A DNA stretch of 20,101 bases, taken from positions 1 through 20,101 of the IMG/VR virus record IMGVR_UViG_3300022227_000047. The stretch is one strand, 5' to 3'. This document shows positions 1-7,782 of the stretch, in pieces. Position numbers and translations under genes: made by a program. The stretch is from a virus. The notes below the pieces were generated by a model that was not told where the DNA came from, ran no database searches, and saw nothing but the letters and a program-made list of their open reading frames with translations. Position 1 is the stretch's first letter, and each line of letters begins with the position of its first letter.

Positions 1-1937
1 TTTAGAGCAACCATAGTATTCATATTAATCCAGAGATTACTTTCAGCATCAGTATTATCCCAATTATCATGTAAAGCTGCAAATGTTGTAAATTTAGTAG
101 TATCTGTATGATAAGCTTTTACAATAGGAGCAGTTGTTTCTTTTACTTTGGCAGGAACAGTGACTGGTATTGTTGTAGTATCTGTAACTTTCCTCCATGG
201 AACATACTCTGTATCAAAAACAATAGTGTTCCATAAATTGCCCCCATCTTGACTAAGAGTATATTTATCGCTTGGAGCAATATATGCAAAACCCAGCGGA
301 CGTTCTCCTACTCCATTCCAAAATGGAAAATATCTTTGTGCGTGAGATAAAGTTACATCAGTAGAGGCAGGGTCTCCTACAGCAGAATAAACTGCATTTC
401 TAAGCATTAATTCATGCTGCGATTCTGAATAGGGATTATATTGTATAACTCCTTGTATTCTTTTTGCTGAAGTATCTAAATTAGATAATTTTAATCCAAG
501 GTCTACAGGGGAACTATTGTCTACATCTGTATAATAGTAAAATTCTATTTCGTATGGTTCAACGAGTATATCAAGTGGAAGTGTTTTTGGAGCAAAGGTA
601 TTAACCGTGGATGTTGCCAAAGACGCCGACCATCCTTTTAAAGGAGTTGATAAATCTGAAATCTGTTGACCTATAGAACGATACGTATTTCTAATATCTA
701 AAATTTTGGTGACATCGTCAGTATATAGTGTATCTGTTAGATTTATAGTATCTTGTTCTACTTCTACCCAGTGACCAAGCCCTGTTCCAGGACCACTGTA
801 ATCGCTATGATCTTCTGCACCACCATCACAATACAATAAAGAAGTGTGACCTGCTATATTTTGATTACATCCAGAGCCTATAATTTGTAATTTGTCTACT
901 GAGGGCTGAACAAAAGTAGTTCCGTTAGGAGGAACTGCTCTAGAAATCACTACATCTTTAACATAGTCAAAGGGAAATAATGAAGCAACATTTAATGATA
1001 TAGTCTCAGCAGTTCCATCATGAAGTAAATAGGCAGATTGAGGAGCATCGAATAGTATAACACTTGGTCCAACATCTCCTACAGATAAAGTAATAAAGTT
1101 CTTAAAACTATCTCTAAGAGTTATAGGTTTATTAATGCTTGCTAGCTCCGTTGATTTGTATATATCCATTCCAGTTTCATTTTCTAAATAGAATGCCTTA
1201 TAATAATCTTCACTCTCTCCTAGCTGTTGTGCTTGGGAAGGAGGTAAAAATGGAACTGCTTGTGAATTAGGTATATCTGTTATTTCAGGCGGGGGAAGTG
1301 CTGGTTGTGGAACTTTTATTGGTTTTAAATATTCAATATCTTCAGCAACATATTGAAAGGTAGTTTCCAAATAAGCTTCATCTGTGCCCGTTACCATGCC
1401 CTCATCTACAAGTCTAATATTTTTTAATAGAAGACGAGATCCAGGGGCATCAGCCCAAGCTTCAGTAGATGTTCCTCTATTAGGAAACTTTGCGCCCTTT
1501 ACTTCTTCTGAAAATAATAATAAAATATCGAATGGTGGGATTTGATCAGTAGTTTTATTTTCTTTACTAGAATAGCTCTCAGAACCGAGAGAAAATCCAT
1601 AAAGACTATCAACATCTTCTACTGCTTCTTCACTAAGTAATGAAAAAAATGCAGCTCTATCGAAGTTTATAACTATAATACTTCCAGCTATAGTTCTTGT
1701 GCCTGAAGTATATGAATGAGCTATAGCCGATCCTAATTTACGAACCGGCATTTTATCTCTGTGTATTGAGTAACTTAGTGCGCCAAGATTTTTAAAAGGA
1801 ATAAAAGTCGAACCGTAAGTACTATTTAATGAATTTTTTGGATCTACTAAGTTTATAGACTTAGCTAGAATGAATGCAGCTACATCAGAGCCTGAGAAAA
1901 CTACATCTTTATTATATGTTGCAGTAAGTTCTTTCAT
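1..1937 (-). CDS. Tail tube paralogue with long C-terminal extension (partial, 3' end outside window)
   Basis: The frame is open from ATG at 1937 to the left edge: 645 codons and no stop, so the C-terminus is missing. Residues 1-205 align by eye with the neighbouring tail tube protein: FSGSD (14-18), SYSIHRDKMPVRKLG (55-69; tube has SWSINREVRPVFVMG), RTIAGSIIVINFDRAAFF (81-98; tube RGVAGSIVMTCFDRSALF), a PPF motif near 134, and TTFQYVAEDI near 192 (tube AQFTYVAKNI). A proline-rich linker (about 205-235) leads into at least 410 residues that I do not recognise. A tube-like domain at the start of a longer protein fits a baseplate or tail-tip component that continues the tube, or a decorated minor tube protein; this role is inferred. 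There is no Shine-Dalgarno site before the ATG; the leader is AU-only and follows a hairpin. Confidence is high for the gene and for homology to the tube, low for exact position in the virion. Confidence 0.85.
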   Translation of the reverse strand, partial: MKELTATYNKDVVFSGSDVAAFILAKSINLVDPKNSLNSTYGSTFIPFKNLGALSYSIHRDKMPVRKLGSAIAHSYTSGTRTIAGSIIVINFDRAAFFSLLSEEAVEDVDSLYGFSLGSESYSSKENKTTDQIPPFDILLLFSEEVKGAKFPNRGTSTEAWADAPGSRLLLKNIRLVDEGMVTGTDEAYLETTFQYVAEDIEYLKPIKVPQPALPPPEITDIPNSQAVPFLPPSQAQQLGESEDYYKAFYLENETGMDIYKSTELASINKPITLRDSFKNFITLSVGDVGPSVILFDAPQSAYLLHDGTAETISLNVASLFPFDYVKDVVISRAVPPNGTTFVQPSVDKLQIIGSGCNQNIAGHTSLLYCDGGAEDHSDYSGPGTGLGHWVEVEQDTINLTDTLYTDDVTKILDIRNTYRSIGQQISDLSTPLKGWSASLATSTVNTFAPKTLPLDILVEPYEIEFYYYTDVDNSSPVDLGLKLSNLDTSAKRIQGVIQYNPYSESQHELMLRNAVYSAVGDPASTDVTLSHAQRYFPFWNGVGERPLGFAYIAPSDKYTLSQDGGNLWNTIVFDTEYVPWRKVTDTTTIPVTVPAKVKETTAPIVKAYHTDTTKFTTFAALHDNWDNTDAESNLWINMNTMVAL

Positions 1938-1949
1938 TTAAATATATAT

Positions 1950-1988
1950 ATAGAGCGGGCCATGGTATAATAACATAACCCACTCTAT
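1950..1988 (-). promoter_or_regulatory. Hairpin directly upstream of the tube-paralogue start
   Basis: On the minus strand ATAGAGTGGG (1988-1979) can pair with CCCGCTCTAT (1959-1950), ten pairs including one U-G wobble, around a 19-nt loop. It is followed by an alternating TA run and, 12 nt later, by the ATG at 1937. It could be a weak terminator, a processing site or a translational control element. The last is favoured because the start codon has no Shine-Dalgarno site. The sequence shows the pairing; the role is inferred. Confidence 0.45.
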
Positions 1989-1996
1989 TGTAAATT

Positions 1997-2014
1997 ACAA
2001 CATAGTAATGTTGT
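1997..2014 (-). promoter_or_regulatory. Small hairpin just after the tail tube stop codon
   Basis: ACAACAT and ATGTTGT form a perfect 7-bp stem with a 4-nt loop, starting four bases past the tube stop. No T-run follows, so it is not a classical intrinsic terminator. It may protect the 3' end of an abundant tube transcript. The stem is all A/T and G/C weak pairs, so stability is modest. Confidence 0.35.
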
Positions 2015-2017
2015 TAA

Positions 2018-2632
2018 TTAGACGCCAAGATTAGATTGAGCGGCTCCTAATACTGTGTCGGAACTTCCGCCAGCACCAGCATCTTCAACTGATTGCCAAC
2101 TTATGATGTTTTTAGCAACATAAGTAAACTGTGCTTCTTGAATTCCGTCATCGATAGAAACGCCTGCGCCTTCACTAATAATAGTAATATCGTGAATGCT
2201 CATAACCATCTGTTTACCAAATTCATTCATTCCATACAGGGTTGCTGTAAATGGAGGAATTTCATCAGTATAAACAGCGCTTCGAGTATTCTCTCTATTA
2301 TAAGGATTAGTATTAGATCCAGCCGAATGATCTGATCCAGGGACGTAGTTCATATCTCTGCGATACACTTCTGACATTTGTTGAATATCAAATAAAGCGC
2401 TTCGATCGAAACAGGTCATCACAATTGAACCAGCAACACCTCTCTTATTTTTAGAGTATGCTAGCGCATTTGGATCCCCCATTACAAATACAGGGCGAAC
2501 TTCCCTATTAATTGACCAAGAAACACCTTGAATGTTTCCTATCTCAACGTTACCAAAAATCATTTTAATATCAGAGCCGGAAAAGGTTGTGACCATATTT
2601 CCGCCTTGATCTAAATTAGATTGAAAAGCCAT
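2018..2632 (-). CDS. Tail tube protein
   Basis: This 204-aa protein would polymerise into the inner tube of the contractile tail. It lies directly downstream of the sheath gene, the usual sheath-tube order in myoviruses. The fold is suggested by FSGSD (17-21), a central SWSINREVRPVFVMG segment (38-52), RGVAGSIVMTCFDRSALF (64-81), a PPFTATLYG strand and a late QFTYVAKNI strand, a pattern I know from tube proteins of large myophages. The start at 2632 has TAGGAG at about 9 nt spacing; a later Met at residue 13 lacks this. A hairpin with a U-run ends just before the ribosome site, so the gene may have its own expression level. The downstream gene begins with a diverged copy of the same domain. 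Confidence 0.85.
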   Translation of the reverse strand: MAFQSNLDQGGNMVTTFSGSDIKMIFGNVEIGNIQGVSWSINREVRPVFVMGDPNALAYSKNKRGVAGSIVMTCFDRSALFDIQQMSEVYRRDMNYVPGSDHSAGSNTNPYNRENTRSAVYTDEIPPFTATLYGMNEFGKQMVMSIHDITIISEGAGVSIDDGIQEAQFTYVAKNIISWQSVEDAGAGGSSDTVLGAAQSNLGV

Positions 2633-2652
2633 GTTTAATTTCTCCTATAACT

Positions 2653-2680
2653 AAAAAGCCCCATTGTAAACAATAGGGCT
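2653..2680 (-). terminator. Terminator-like hairpin between sheath and tube genes
   Basis: On the minus strand AGCCCTATTGT pairs with ACAATGGGGCT, eleven pairs with one U-G wobble and a very short loop, followed at once by TTTTT. This is the form of a rho-independent terminator. It lies in the 107-base sheath-tube gap and ends only about five bases before the tube gene's TAGGAG, leaving no room for a promoter after it. It therefore more likely acts as a leaky terminator or as a 5' stabilising structure on the tube message. The rest of the gap (2681-2739) shows no convincing promoter. Confidence 0.6.
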
Positions 2681-2739
2681 AATTGCGGGTACTACTCTTA
2701 GATAGTTATGCCTCATCGTTACATTTTAGATATGTCACA

Positions 2740-4308
2740 CTATGCTAAATCCTCCGCAGAGAGTTCAACATTATAATGAACATCACGTAACTCAAACTGA
2801 GGCTGTAACGTTAGAGGAATTGTAACTCTTCCAACAACGCGTTCACCTGGAGTCATAACGACAGGAGCTAAAAATCCTCTCAAAACTCTAGGAACTAAAG
2901 AAGTACCTAATTGTGAATCTAACGAAGTTTGAAAAGCTTGTAATAATTCAGCACTTGAAACTTTACCGAGAAAGTCTTTAGCGACATTTCTACAAATTTC
3001 TAAAGCTTCCTGAAGAATAAGAACAGTCATTAAGTTCTCATAATCAGATCCAGCTTTTGCTAACGATCGAGATTCAGATAATTTAATTTCTCCATTCTTT
3101 ATTGAGGGCACAGATACCCTTACATCTGATAGTAAATCAACTTGTAATGATCCGCTTGATGCGTCTTTTCCAGCATAAGCCCATACTAAACCAGTTACTC
3201 CTGGGAGTATGTGTCTATATATAGCTTCTTCTGTCGGCATAGCGGCAATAAGTCCAGCTACAGCGCAATTTAGATTACCGGCATATTTACTTGATTGTCC
3301 ATTAAATATACCTTCACCATCTACGCAAAACATAAACGGTTGGTCAAAACCTGCAAGAACTGTATTTGTTACTAACGAGTTTAAACGAGAAACAACATCG
3401 TCTCTAAGGACGCGACCTCCTACTCCTGAACCAACAATTGGTTCAAAACTAGTAACTCCTATCATTTCTCCATTAAAGTCGTCAAGAAAAGTGGACATTT
3501 GTTGTGCAAAACTTGCTACATCGCCTGAACCGTCAGGTTCATCATTGGGCACTGCATCAAGAGTGACATCTACAATAGCCATAATATCAAAAAAGTCTAC
3601 TATAAAGCTATCATAAGCTTTTGCTAAACCAGCATAAAGATGATTGTCAGCGTCAACATCTGTAGACGGGTCCCAATCGGTTCCATTAGCTAAAGATTCT
3701 TTAGTCTCTCCATTGCCAGTAAATATGTCTTGATTAATTAATTGATCACCTACAATAGAAGAAGCAAACATAATTTCATTTAAAGATATATCTGCATTAA
3801 TTAAGGATGCAAGATCTGATATATCTAAACCAGTCCATGTAATCTTTGTATTTAATTTTGTTTTAGGGTTATAGATATAAAGCTCAGTTGCATTGGCCCA
3901 TATCGAAATATCATTGTATAGTGTTCCAGGATGGACTGCTTCTAGCTTAAAAACATCCGAGCCAGTAGAGTCCGAGGCCCATGTTCTATGTGCAGCAAGG
4001 CTCTGGGGAGTTGTCGCATCAGTATATCCAACAACGCGTAGGCCATAAACATCAGGGGCAGCTGTACCAGCAGATTGGCCATCAAAACATTCTTTGAGAC
4101 CTCTGGTTAAATTATATGCTCCAGATCCAAATGGTCCGAATAGTTCGGCCGCGTCTGAGGGAGAAGAAACTTTTACTGGAGCATTTAGCGGACCATCCGT
4201 AGCATTACCTAGGATGACTACACGTCTATTTCTAGGCCCGGAGCCACCAGCAGCTGCTCGTGTTAAATTATTATCAAATAATTGTCTAGATACTTTTGGG
4301 GTTGCCAT
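2740..4308 (-). CDS. Contractile tail sheath protein
   Basis: This 522-aa protein would form the contractile outer sheath around the tail tube. The N-terminus begins ATPKVSRQLFDNN and continues with a strand reading RRVVILGNATDGPLNAP and a segment SDAAELFGPFGSGAYNLTRG, which matches the usual sheath start of a 'slot' motif for a named virion position followed by an aligned subunit domain. The C-terminal third holds LPGVTGLVWAYAG, a helix-rich stretch with ENLMTVLILQEALEICRN, and ends with RVTIPLTLQPQFELRDVHYN, typical of the sheath core domain. Length is normal for sheaths. The start has GGAG at about 9 nt. The 93-base gap upstream (4309-4401) holds only a weak 5-bp hairpin at 4343-4355 and no clear promoter. 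The tube gene follows. Confidence 0.9.
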   Translation of the reverse strand: MATPKVSRQLFDNNLTRAAAGGSGPRNRRVVILGNATDGPLNAPVKVSSPSDAAELFGPFGSGAYNLTRGLKECFDGQSAGTAAPDVYGLRVVGYTDATTPQSLAAHRTWASDSTGSDVFKLEAVHPGTLYNDISIWANATELYIYNPKTKLNTKITWTGLDISDLASLINADISLNEIMFASSIVGDQLINQDIFTGNGETKESLANGTDWDPSTDVDADNHLYAGLAKAYDSFIVDFFDIMAIVDVTLDAVPNDEPDGSGDVASFAQQMSTFLDDFNGEMIGVTSFEPIVGSGVGGRVLRDDVVSRLNSLVTNTVLAGFDQPFMFCVDGEGIFNGQSSKYAGNLNCAVAGLIAAMPTEEAIYRHILPGVTGLVWAYAGKDASSGSLQVDLLSDVRVSVPSIKNGEIKLSESRSLAKAGSDYENLMTVLILQEALEICRNVAKDFLGKVSSAELLQAFQTSLDSQLGTSLVPRVLRGFLAPVVMTPGERVVGRVTIPLTLQPQFELRDVHYNVELSAEDLA

Positions 4309-4401
4309 AATTTGTTCTCCAAAATTTTTGTATTTTTATTTGCATAGACTCTATGGCCTTTCGTATCTAAGTTATGTCATTCTAGTAAATCTTTTATGAT
4401 A

Positions 4402-5067
4402 CTATTCAGAGTCTTCTATTGACTCTGAGACTTTCACTCGAATTACGTCGATTAAGTCAGCAGGAATTGCAGTATGTCTTTCTAAGTCTACTGTATATTC
4501 TAAACTTCGTACATTAAAAGTTTGATTTAACTCATCTACTTCTTTATCTTTTAATCTTTGTCTAAAAACTGTATAGTGTGATCCAAATAATCCACCAAAA
4601 TGATCCATAAATGCAAACTGAAACCAATCAGTTAACTCTTCAGCTTCTTGAGGATTCTTTGCAAATATATCAAATCTATAGAAGACAGTAAAACGTTGTC
4701 CATATACACGCAGAGCTTTTCCACTTTCTAAAAATATATCTGTTCTAAGTCTTGGTTTTACTTCTCTAGTACCTGATTCAGGATTCGCTCTAGGCTTTCC
4801 TCCCAAATTTACCGGAAGCATTCTATCAATACTCCAAACTATACCATTTTCTACTTTAAAATCAGGATCTTTACTAATAACCCAAGCAGGATATGCAGCA
4901 TCGAATCTAATATCTGGTTTTAATATATGTAGAACTTGTTCTAATCGTTCTATGTAAACAAGAGGACTAGCATTACCAGTCACATCTTCTTTATTTATAG
5001 TTAAAGGCATGTCTACGCCGTCGACACCGTCATTATATAATGTTATTTTTACAATATCGTCAGCCAT
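4402..5067 (-). CDS. Probable tail completion / tail terminator protein
   Basis: This 221-aa protein lies between a neck candidate and the sheath gene, where contractile-tail phages usually encode the protein that caps the tail and joins it to the head. A central segment reading FTVFYRFDIFAKNPQEAEEL (about 125-145), followed by TDWFQFAFMDHFG, resembles the strand-helix pattern of tail-terminator proteins, in which a strand describing the virion interface is followed by a long helix. No signal peptide or membrane segment is visible. The start overlaps the upstream stop by one base (TAATG) and has GGGAG about 9 nt before it, so translation is probably coupled. Assignment rests mainly on gene order; another neck role is possible. 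Confidence 0.5.
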   Translation of the reverse strand: MADDIVKITLYNDGVDGVDMPLTINKEDVTGNASPLVYIERLEQVLHILKPDIRFDAAYPAWVISKDPDFKVENGIVWSIDRMLPVNLGGKPRANPESGTREVKPRLRTDIFLESGKALRVYGQRFTVFYRFDIFAKNPQEAEELTDWFQFAFMDHFGGLFGSHYTVFRQRLKDKEVDELNQTFNVRSLEYTVDLERHTAIPADLIDVIRVKVSESIEDSE

Positions 5068-5534
5068 TAGTAGTCTCCCATATGGGGCACAACCTGCACT
5101 AAATAAAAAATTATATTACCTTTGTATCCTCTCTTTGTATCTATCTCTTGTATTTCAAATGCTTCTCTATGGTCTGCAGCATATAAAGCATTTAAATCAA
5201 TAGGACCGCCATGATCATTATAGTCGAGTTCAATAATGACATCTCCTCTTTTAGGATTAACATCGCTTTGTAAATAAATCTTAGAAGCATTAATAGTCAT
5301 GCCAACGCTTCCTCTAACTGACATAGGTGCATGTCTATTTTTTACTACCTCATCCGAATAAGCCCATTTAGGACCACCAGAACTAGAACCAGTAGCATCA
5401 CTGTAAAAAGTACTTTGGTTGCCTACATCATATCTTCTATATAATGAATAATGTCCCCAAGTCTTAAAAGCTTGGTCAACTGTTTTCTTTAAGGGAGAAC
5501 TTTTATCCAGGTAGGACCAAAGTTTAAAGCTCAT
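5067..5534 (-). CDS. Probable head closure / neck protein
   Basis: This 155-aa protein sits between the Ig-like neck protein and the tail-completion candidate. The second half has alternating strands, with SKIYLQSDVNPKRGDVIIEL (about 85-104) and later AFEIQEIDTKRGYKGNIIFY, and ends in a VQVVPH strand. That small beta-barrel look, with a 'PKRGDVI' turn, is reminiscent of head-closure (stopper) proteins, but the similarity is judged by eye. The N-terminal 60 residues are rich in aromatic and basic residues. An AAGGAG site lies 10 nt before the start, and only two bases separate it from the upstream stop. The neck location is well supported by context; the precise role is inferred. Confidence 0.5.
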   Translation of the reverse strand: MSFKLWSYLDKSSPLKKTVDQAFKTWGHYSLYRRYDVGNQSTFYSDATGSSSGGPKWAYSDEVVKNRHAPMSVRGSVGMTINASKIYLQSDVNPKRGDVIIELDYNDHGGPIDLNALYAADHREAFEIQEIDTKRGYKGNIIFYLVQVVPHMGDY

Positions 5535-5536
5535 AA

Positions 5537-6922
5537 CTAGTCTCCTTCGTTAGATAAAGATCTGGAGCTATATAATGAGCTGTGGTAGTCAGATTCGCCA
5601 GGTATTGCACTAGAAGTCTTCACTGGTAAGCTTTGATGAGTATGATCAGTATATGGATCAAGAGAAATATCTCCTCTTTTGAGTGCATTTTCTAGAGCAA
5701 TAATTTTCAAATCGATAGCTTTTATACTATCTTGTAAATATCTAGATAATTCTCTTCCAGACATTTTAAAGTCACCGATAGTAAAAGAACTAGAAGCACC
5801 GGCAGGATCAGTTAAATATGTATTTAATATATCTCGTTTTGTTCGTGCTTGTACGTATTCGGGAATACGGGTAGGTAAACTACTATAATCTAATGTACCT
5901 TTCCATAATTGTTCAGCGGTAATACTATGTCTATAAATAAGAAGGGCTAAAGTAAAGTCATCATACTGTTGTACAAATGGACCAATCTCAAGTTTAGTTT
6001 CATCAATGGAAGTAAAAAATGGAAATAATAGCCCCATAAAGCTAAGTGGTTCTATGTCATCATTAGAAGGAGTCGTAAAACTAACTTCAAATATTTTATT
6101 AACATCAAAGTCTAATGCAATATTACCCTCACTGTCAGCAGTTTTACTAATACAAGCAATTCCGTCAATAGTAATTGTATCCTCGCCCAGGACCATAAGT
6201 TTAGTTTCATCAATAGTAGATTCGTCTATCTTAGATGTTAAAAATAGTTCAGACCCAATAGCGTCTGAAGAAAAGTTATTAGCCCAAATAGAATTTACAT
6301 TTAAAGCTAATCCTAATGGATGTCTTACTTCTACTGAAGAAACAACATTTGTTTCAGTATTAGTTGGATCAGCCTCATCTTCTGGAATTCTACCATTAAA
6401 TTTAGCTATGACACTGCCAGTTCCATATTGCATTATGGATGAATCCATAGGCATACTAGATATTAAATAGAAACTATCAGGGATTGCTGGAAGTGTAGTT
6501 GTATCTACTGGAATTTCAGGACCAGTTCCGGCCGGCAATGTTTCTGCTAGAAAAGAAAGGGAGAAACTATGTTGTAATGTTTCTCCTTCTGTAGAAGTTA
6601 CTCCGTATCTTCCTTTTGGTAGATATAAAGTATAATAAGCTGCAGAGATTAAATCTGTAGCAGGTTGGACATGAATTAAGGTAGGATCTCCTGAATCGTC
6701 ATTAACTACAGTTAAACTTGATATATCAACTGGAGTTTCATTACCTCCGTCGGGTAATGTTCTGAATAAGGAAATTGTATAGGAAAGAACGGAGCTACTA
6801 GAAATATCTGCATTAAACTGCAAATAAATATCAGCTTCATTTGGAACTTCAGATCCACTAGTTAAAGCTTGCTGTACATTGCTATCATCGTAGTAAAAAG
6901 CTCCTGTTGCATTAAAAGCCAT
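5537..6922 (-). CDS. Ig-like neck or virion protein
   Basis: This 461-aa protein has at least one bacterial Ig-like domain of the SbsA/Big_5 kind at about residues 20-130. The signs are EVPNEADIYLQFNADISSSS (first strands), an IHVQPATDLISAAYYTLYLP segment, then GVTSTEGETL and a closing FSLSFLAE strand. A second, looser copy may begin near FYLISSMPMDSSIM (about 151) with IAKFNGRIP. The C-terminal part (about 330-430) is helical, including ARTKRDILNTYL and SIKAIDLKIIALENAL, and the tail end is Ser-rich with DHTHQS. The gene lies among head-tail joining genes, so it may be a neck adaptor that displays Ig domains, or a head fibre. The start has AAGGA at 8-9 nt and overlaps the upstream stop in TAATG. 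Confidence 0.6.
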   Translation of the reverse strand: MAFNATGAFYYDDSNVQQALTSGSEVPNEADIYLQFNADISSSSVLSYTISLFRTLPDGGNETPVDISSLTVVNDDSGDPTLIHVQPATDLISAAYYTLYLPKGRYGVTSTEGETLQHSFSLSFLAETLPAGTGPEIPVDTTTLPAIPDSFYLISSMPMDSSIMQYGTGSVIAKFNGRIPEDEADPTNTETNVVSSVEVRHPLGLALNVNSIWANNFSSDAIGSELFLTSKIDESTIDETKLMVLGEDTITIDGIACISKTADSEGNIALDFDVNKIFEVSFTTPSNDDIEPLSFMGLLFPFFTSIDETKLEIGPFVQQYDDFTLALLIYRHSITAEQLWKGTLDYSSLPTRIPEYVQARTKRDILNTYLTDPAGASSSFTIGDFKMSGRELSRYLQDSIKAIDLKIIALENALKRGDISLDPYTDHTHQSLPVKTSSAIPGESDYHSSLYSSRSLSNEGD

Positions 6923-7029
6923 TAGTCTGTTTCCTTAGTATCTTGTTTAGTCTTCTTTTTAGAAGACTCTTTTTCGTATCGTTTGACTTTTCGCTTAGTA
7001 GCCCTTCCAGTAGGACGTAGCTTAGGCAT
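6922..7029 (-). CDS. 35-aa highly basic peptide
   Basis: A short gene fits exactly between its neighbours: its ATG at 7029 shares a base with the upstream stop, and its own stop shares a base with the next start, both as TAATG. The 35 residues begin MPKLRPTGRATKRKVKRYEK and include SSKKKTK further on; about 14 of 35 are Lys or Arg, with an acidic C-terminal end (QDTKETD). I do not recognise the family. The charge suggests binding to DNA or to an acidic virion surface, or an unstructured peptide packed in the head. The perfect junctions on both sides are the main support that it is translated. It lacks a strong Shine-Dalgarno site of its own and probably depends on coupling. Confidence 0.6.
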   Translation of the reverse strand: MPKLRPTGRATKRKVKRYEKESSKKKTKQDTKETD

Positions 7030-7691
7030 TACACCGTAAATCGAACAGGTTTAACGTCCTTTACTAAAGGCTCCTCTTCCATGTTAACAGAGCTTAAACC
7101 TGCCCTAAGACCAAGGTCTAACATAATATCAGAAATATATTCCATTACAGCACTTCTAGGCGCCATTGCAGGATTATGTCCACCCATTTCAATTTTATTA
7201 ATAGCTTTAATAAGCTTAATTCGATCGTCTTTATCTGCGAGAGTAGAAAAAAGTTCAGTAAAAGATCTAATTGCGTTATTAGGTGTATCTGCCAATAGTT
7301 TAAAAGCCTGTTTTTCTACAGGATCATCAGATTTATATGCCAAAGTTCTACCAGTAAATGACGGCGATTTCATTGCTTTTTTTGGATCAGGATTTTCTGT
7401 ATAGTCAAAAGAACCCTTAGAATTTGTTACAGGAGCTGTTCGTGCAGACACCTTATCTATAGCAGCACTAGGTTTATTTACAAACTCTAATACTCCTTTT
7501 TCAACAGCATTATTAACAGCAGAATATGCTTCTGCTGGAATATCTGATGTTTTACAATAGCCTTTATTATTATTAAGGGCAGTTATAATAAAATCAGTTT
7601 TTTCTTCTCGCCACATGCCAACAGCAGCGGCAAGTCTAACGTATTTTTTATTGCTCAATTTCTCAGTTTTTTTATTGCTTTGCTCACTCAT
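7029..7691 (-). CDS. Unrecognised virion-module protein downstream of capsid gene
   Basis: I do not recognise this 220-aa protein. Its first third looks like a compact helical domain (KKYVRLAAAVGMWREEKTDF, then YCKTSDIPAEAYSAVNNAVE and KGVLEFV), possibly a winged-helix type fold. A linker (about 75-115) is rich in Ser, Thr, Pro and Lys. The C-terminal half is helical, with AFKLLADTPNNAIRSFTELF and ending in an acidic/valine-rich tail (EEEPLVKDVKPVRFTV). No membrane segment or catalytic motif is visible. Position between major capsid and neck genes suggests a head-completion or capsid accessory role. TAGGAG precedes the ATG by about 9 nt. Function is unknown. Confidence 0.65.
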   Translation of the reverse strand: MSEQSNKKTEKLSNKKYVRLAAAVGMWREEKTDFIITALNNNKGYCKTSDIPAEAYSAVNNAVEKGVLEFVNKPSAAIDKVSARTAPVTNSKGSFDYTENPDPKKAMKSPSFTGRTLAYKSDDPVEKQAFKLLADTPNNAIRSFTELFSTLADKDDRIKLIKAINKIEMGGHNPAMAPRSAVMEYISDIMLDLGLRAGLSSVNMEEEPLVKDVKPVRFTV

Positions 7692-7732
7692 ATTCGTTTC
7701 TCCTATAATTATATAGATTGATATTGTTAAGA

Positions 7733-7759
7733 ATTAGGAGGGGCAAAGCCCCTCCTAAT
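7733..7759 (-). terminator. Perfect 12-bp hairpin after the major capsid gene
   Basis: ATTAGGAGGGGC and GCCCCTCCTAAT form a perfect 12-bp, GC-rich stem with a 3-nt loop, 23 bases beyond the capsid stop. It is one of the strongest structures in the window. On the minus strand it is followed by TCTTAAC, not by a clear U-run, so it may be a partial terminator or a 3' barrier protecting the capsid message. The 5' arm contains a near-perfect Shine-Dalgarno sequence (TAGGAGG) that is locked in the stem. A weaker stem (ACCTAA/TTAGGT) spans the capsid stop codon itself. Confidence 0.6.
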
Positions 7760-7782
7760 ACATGATATTACCTAAATCAAAC

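Noticed and set aside
1934-1963. 9-codon upstream reading frame whose TGA overlaps the tube-paralogue ATG
   Set aside because: No ribosome site; too short to separate from chance in AU-rich DNA.
2651-2716. 21-codon reading frame in the sheath-tube gap
   Set aside because: It runs through the terminator-like hairpin, lacks a ribosome site and looks like chance.
3209-3616. Long plus-strand reading frames, such as this 135-codon one opposite the sheath gene
   Set aside because: They lie opposite well-supported minus-strand genes and have low-complexity translations without motifs; they are antisense shadows.
4343-4355. Small hairpin upstream of the sheath gene
   Set aside because: Only a 5-bp stem with no U-run; not strong enough to call a terminator.
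4989-5001. Minus-strand TATAAATA, like a T4 late promoter
   Set aside because: It lies inside the tail-completion coding region, and no other copies were seen at gene starts; AT-rich DNA makes it likely by chance.
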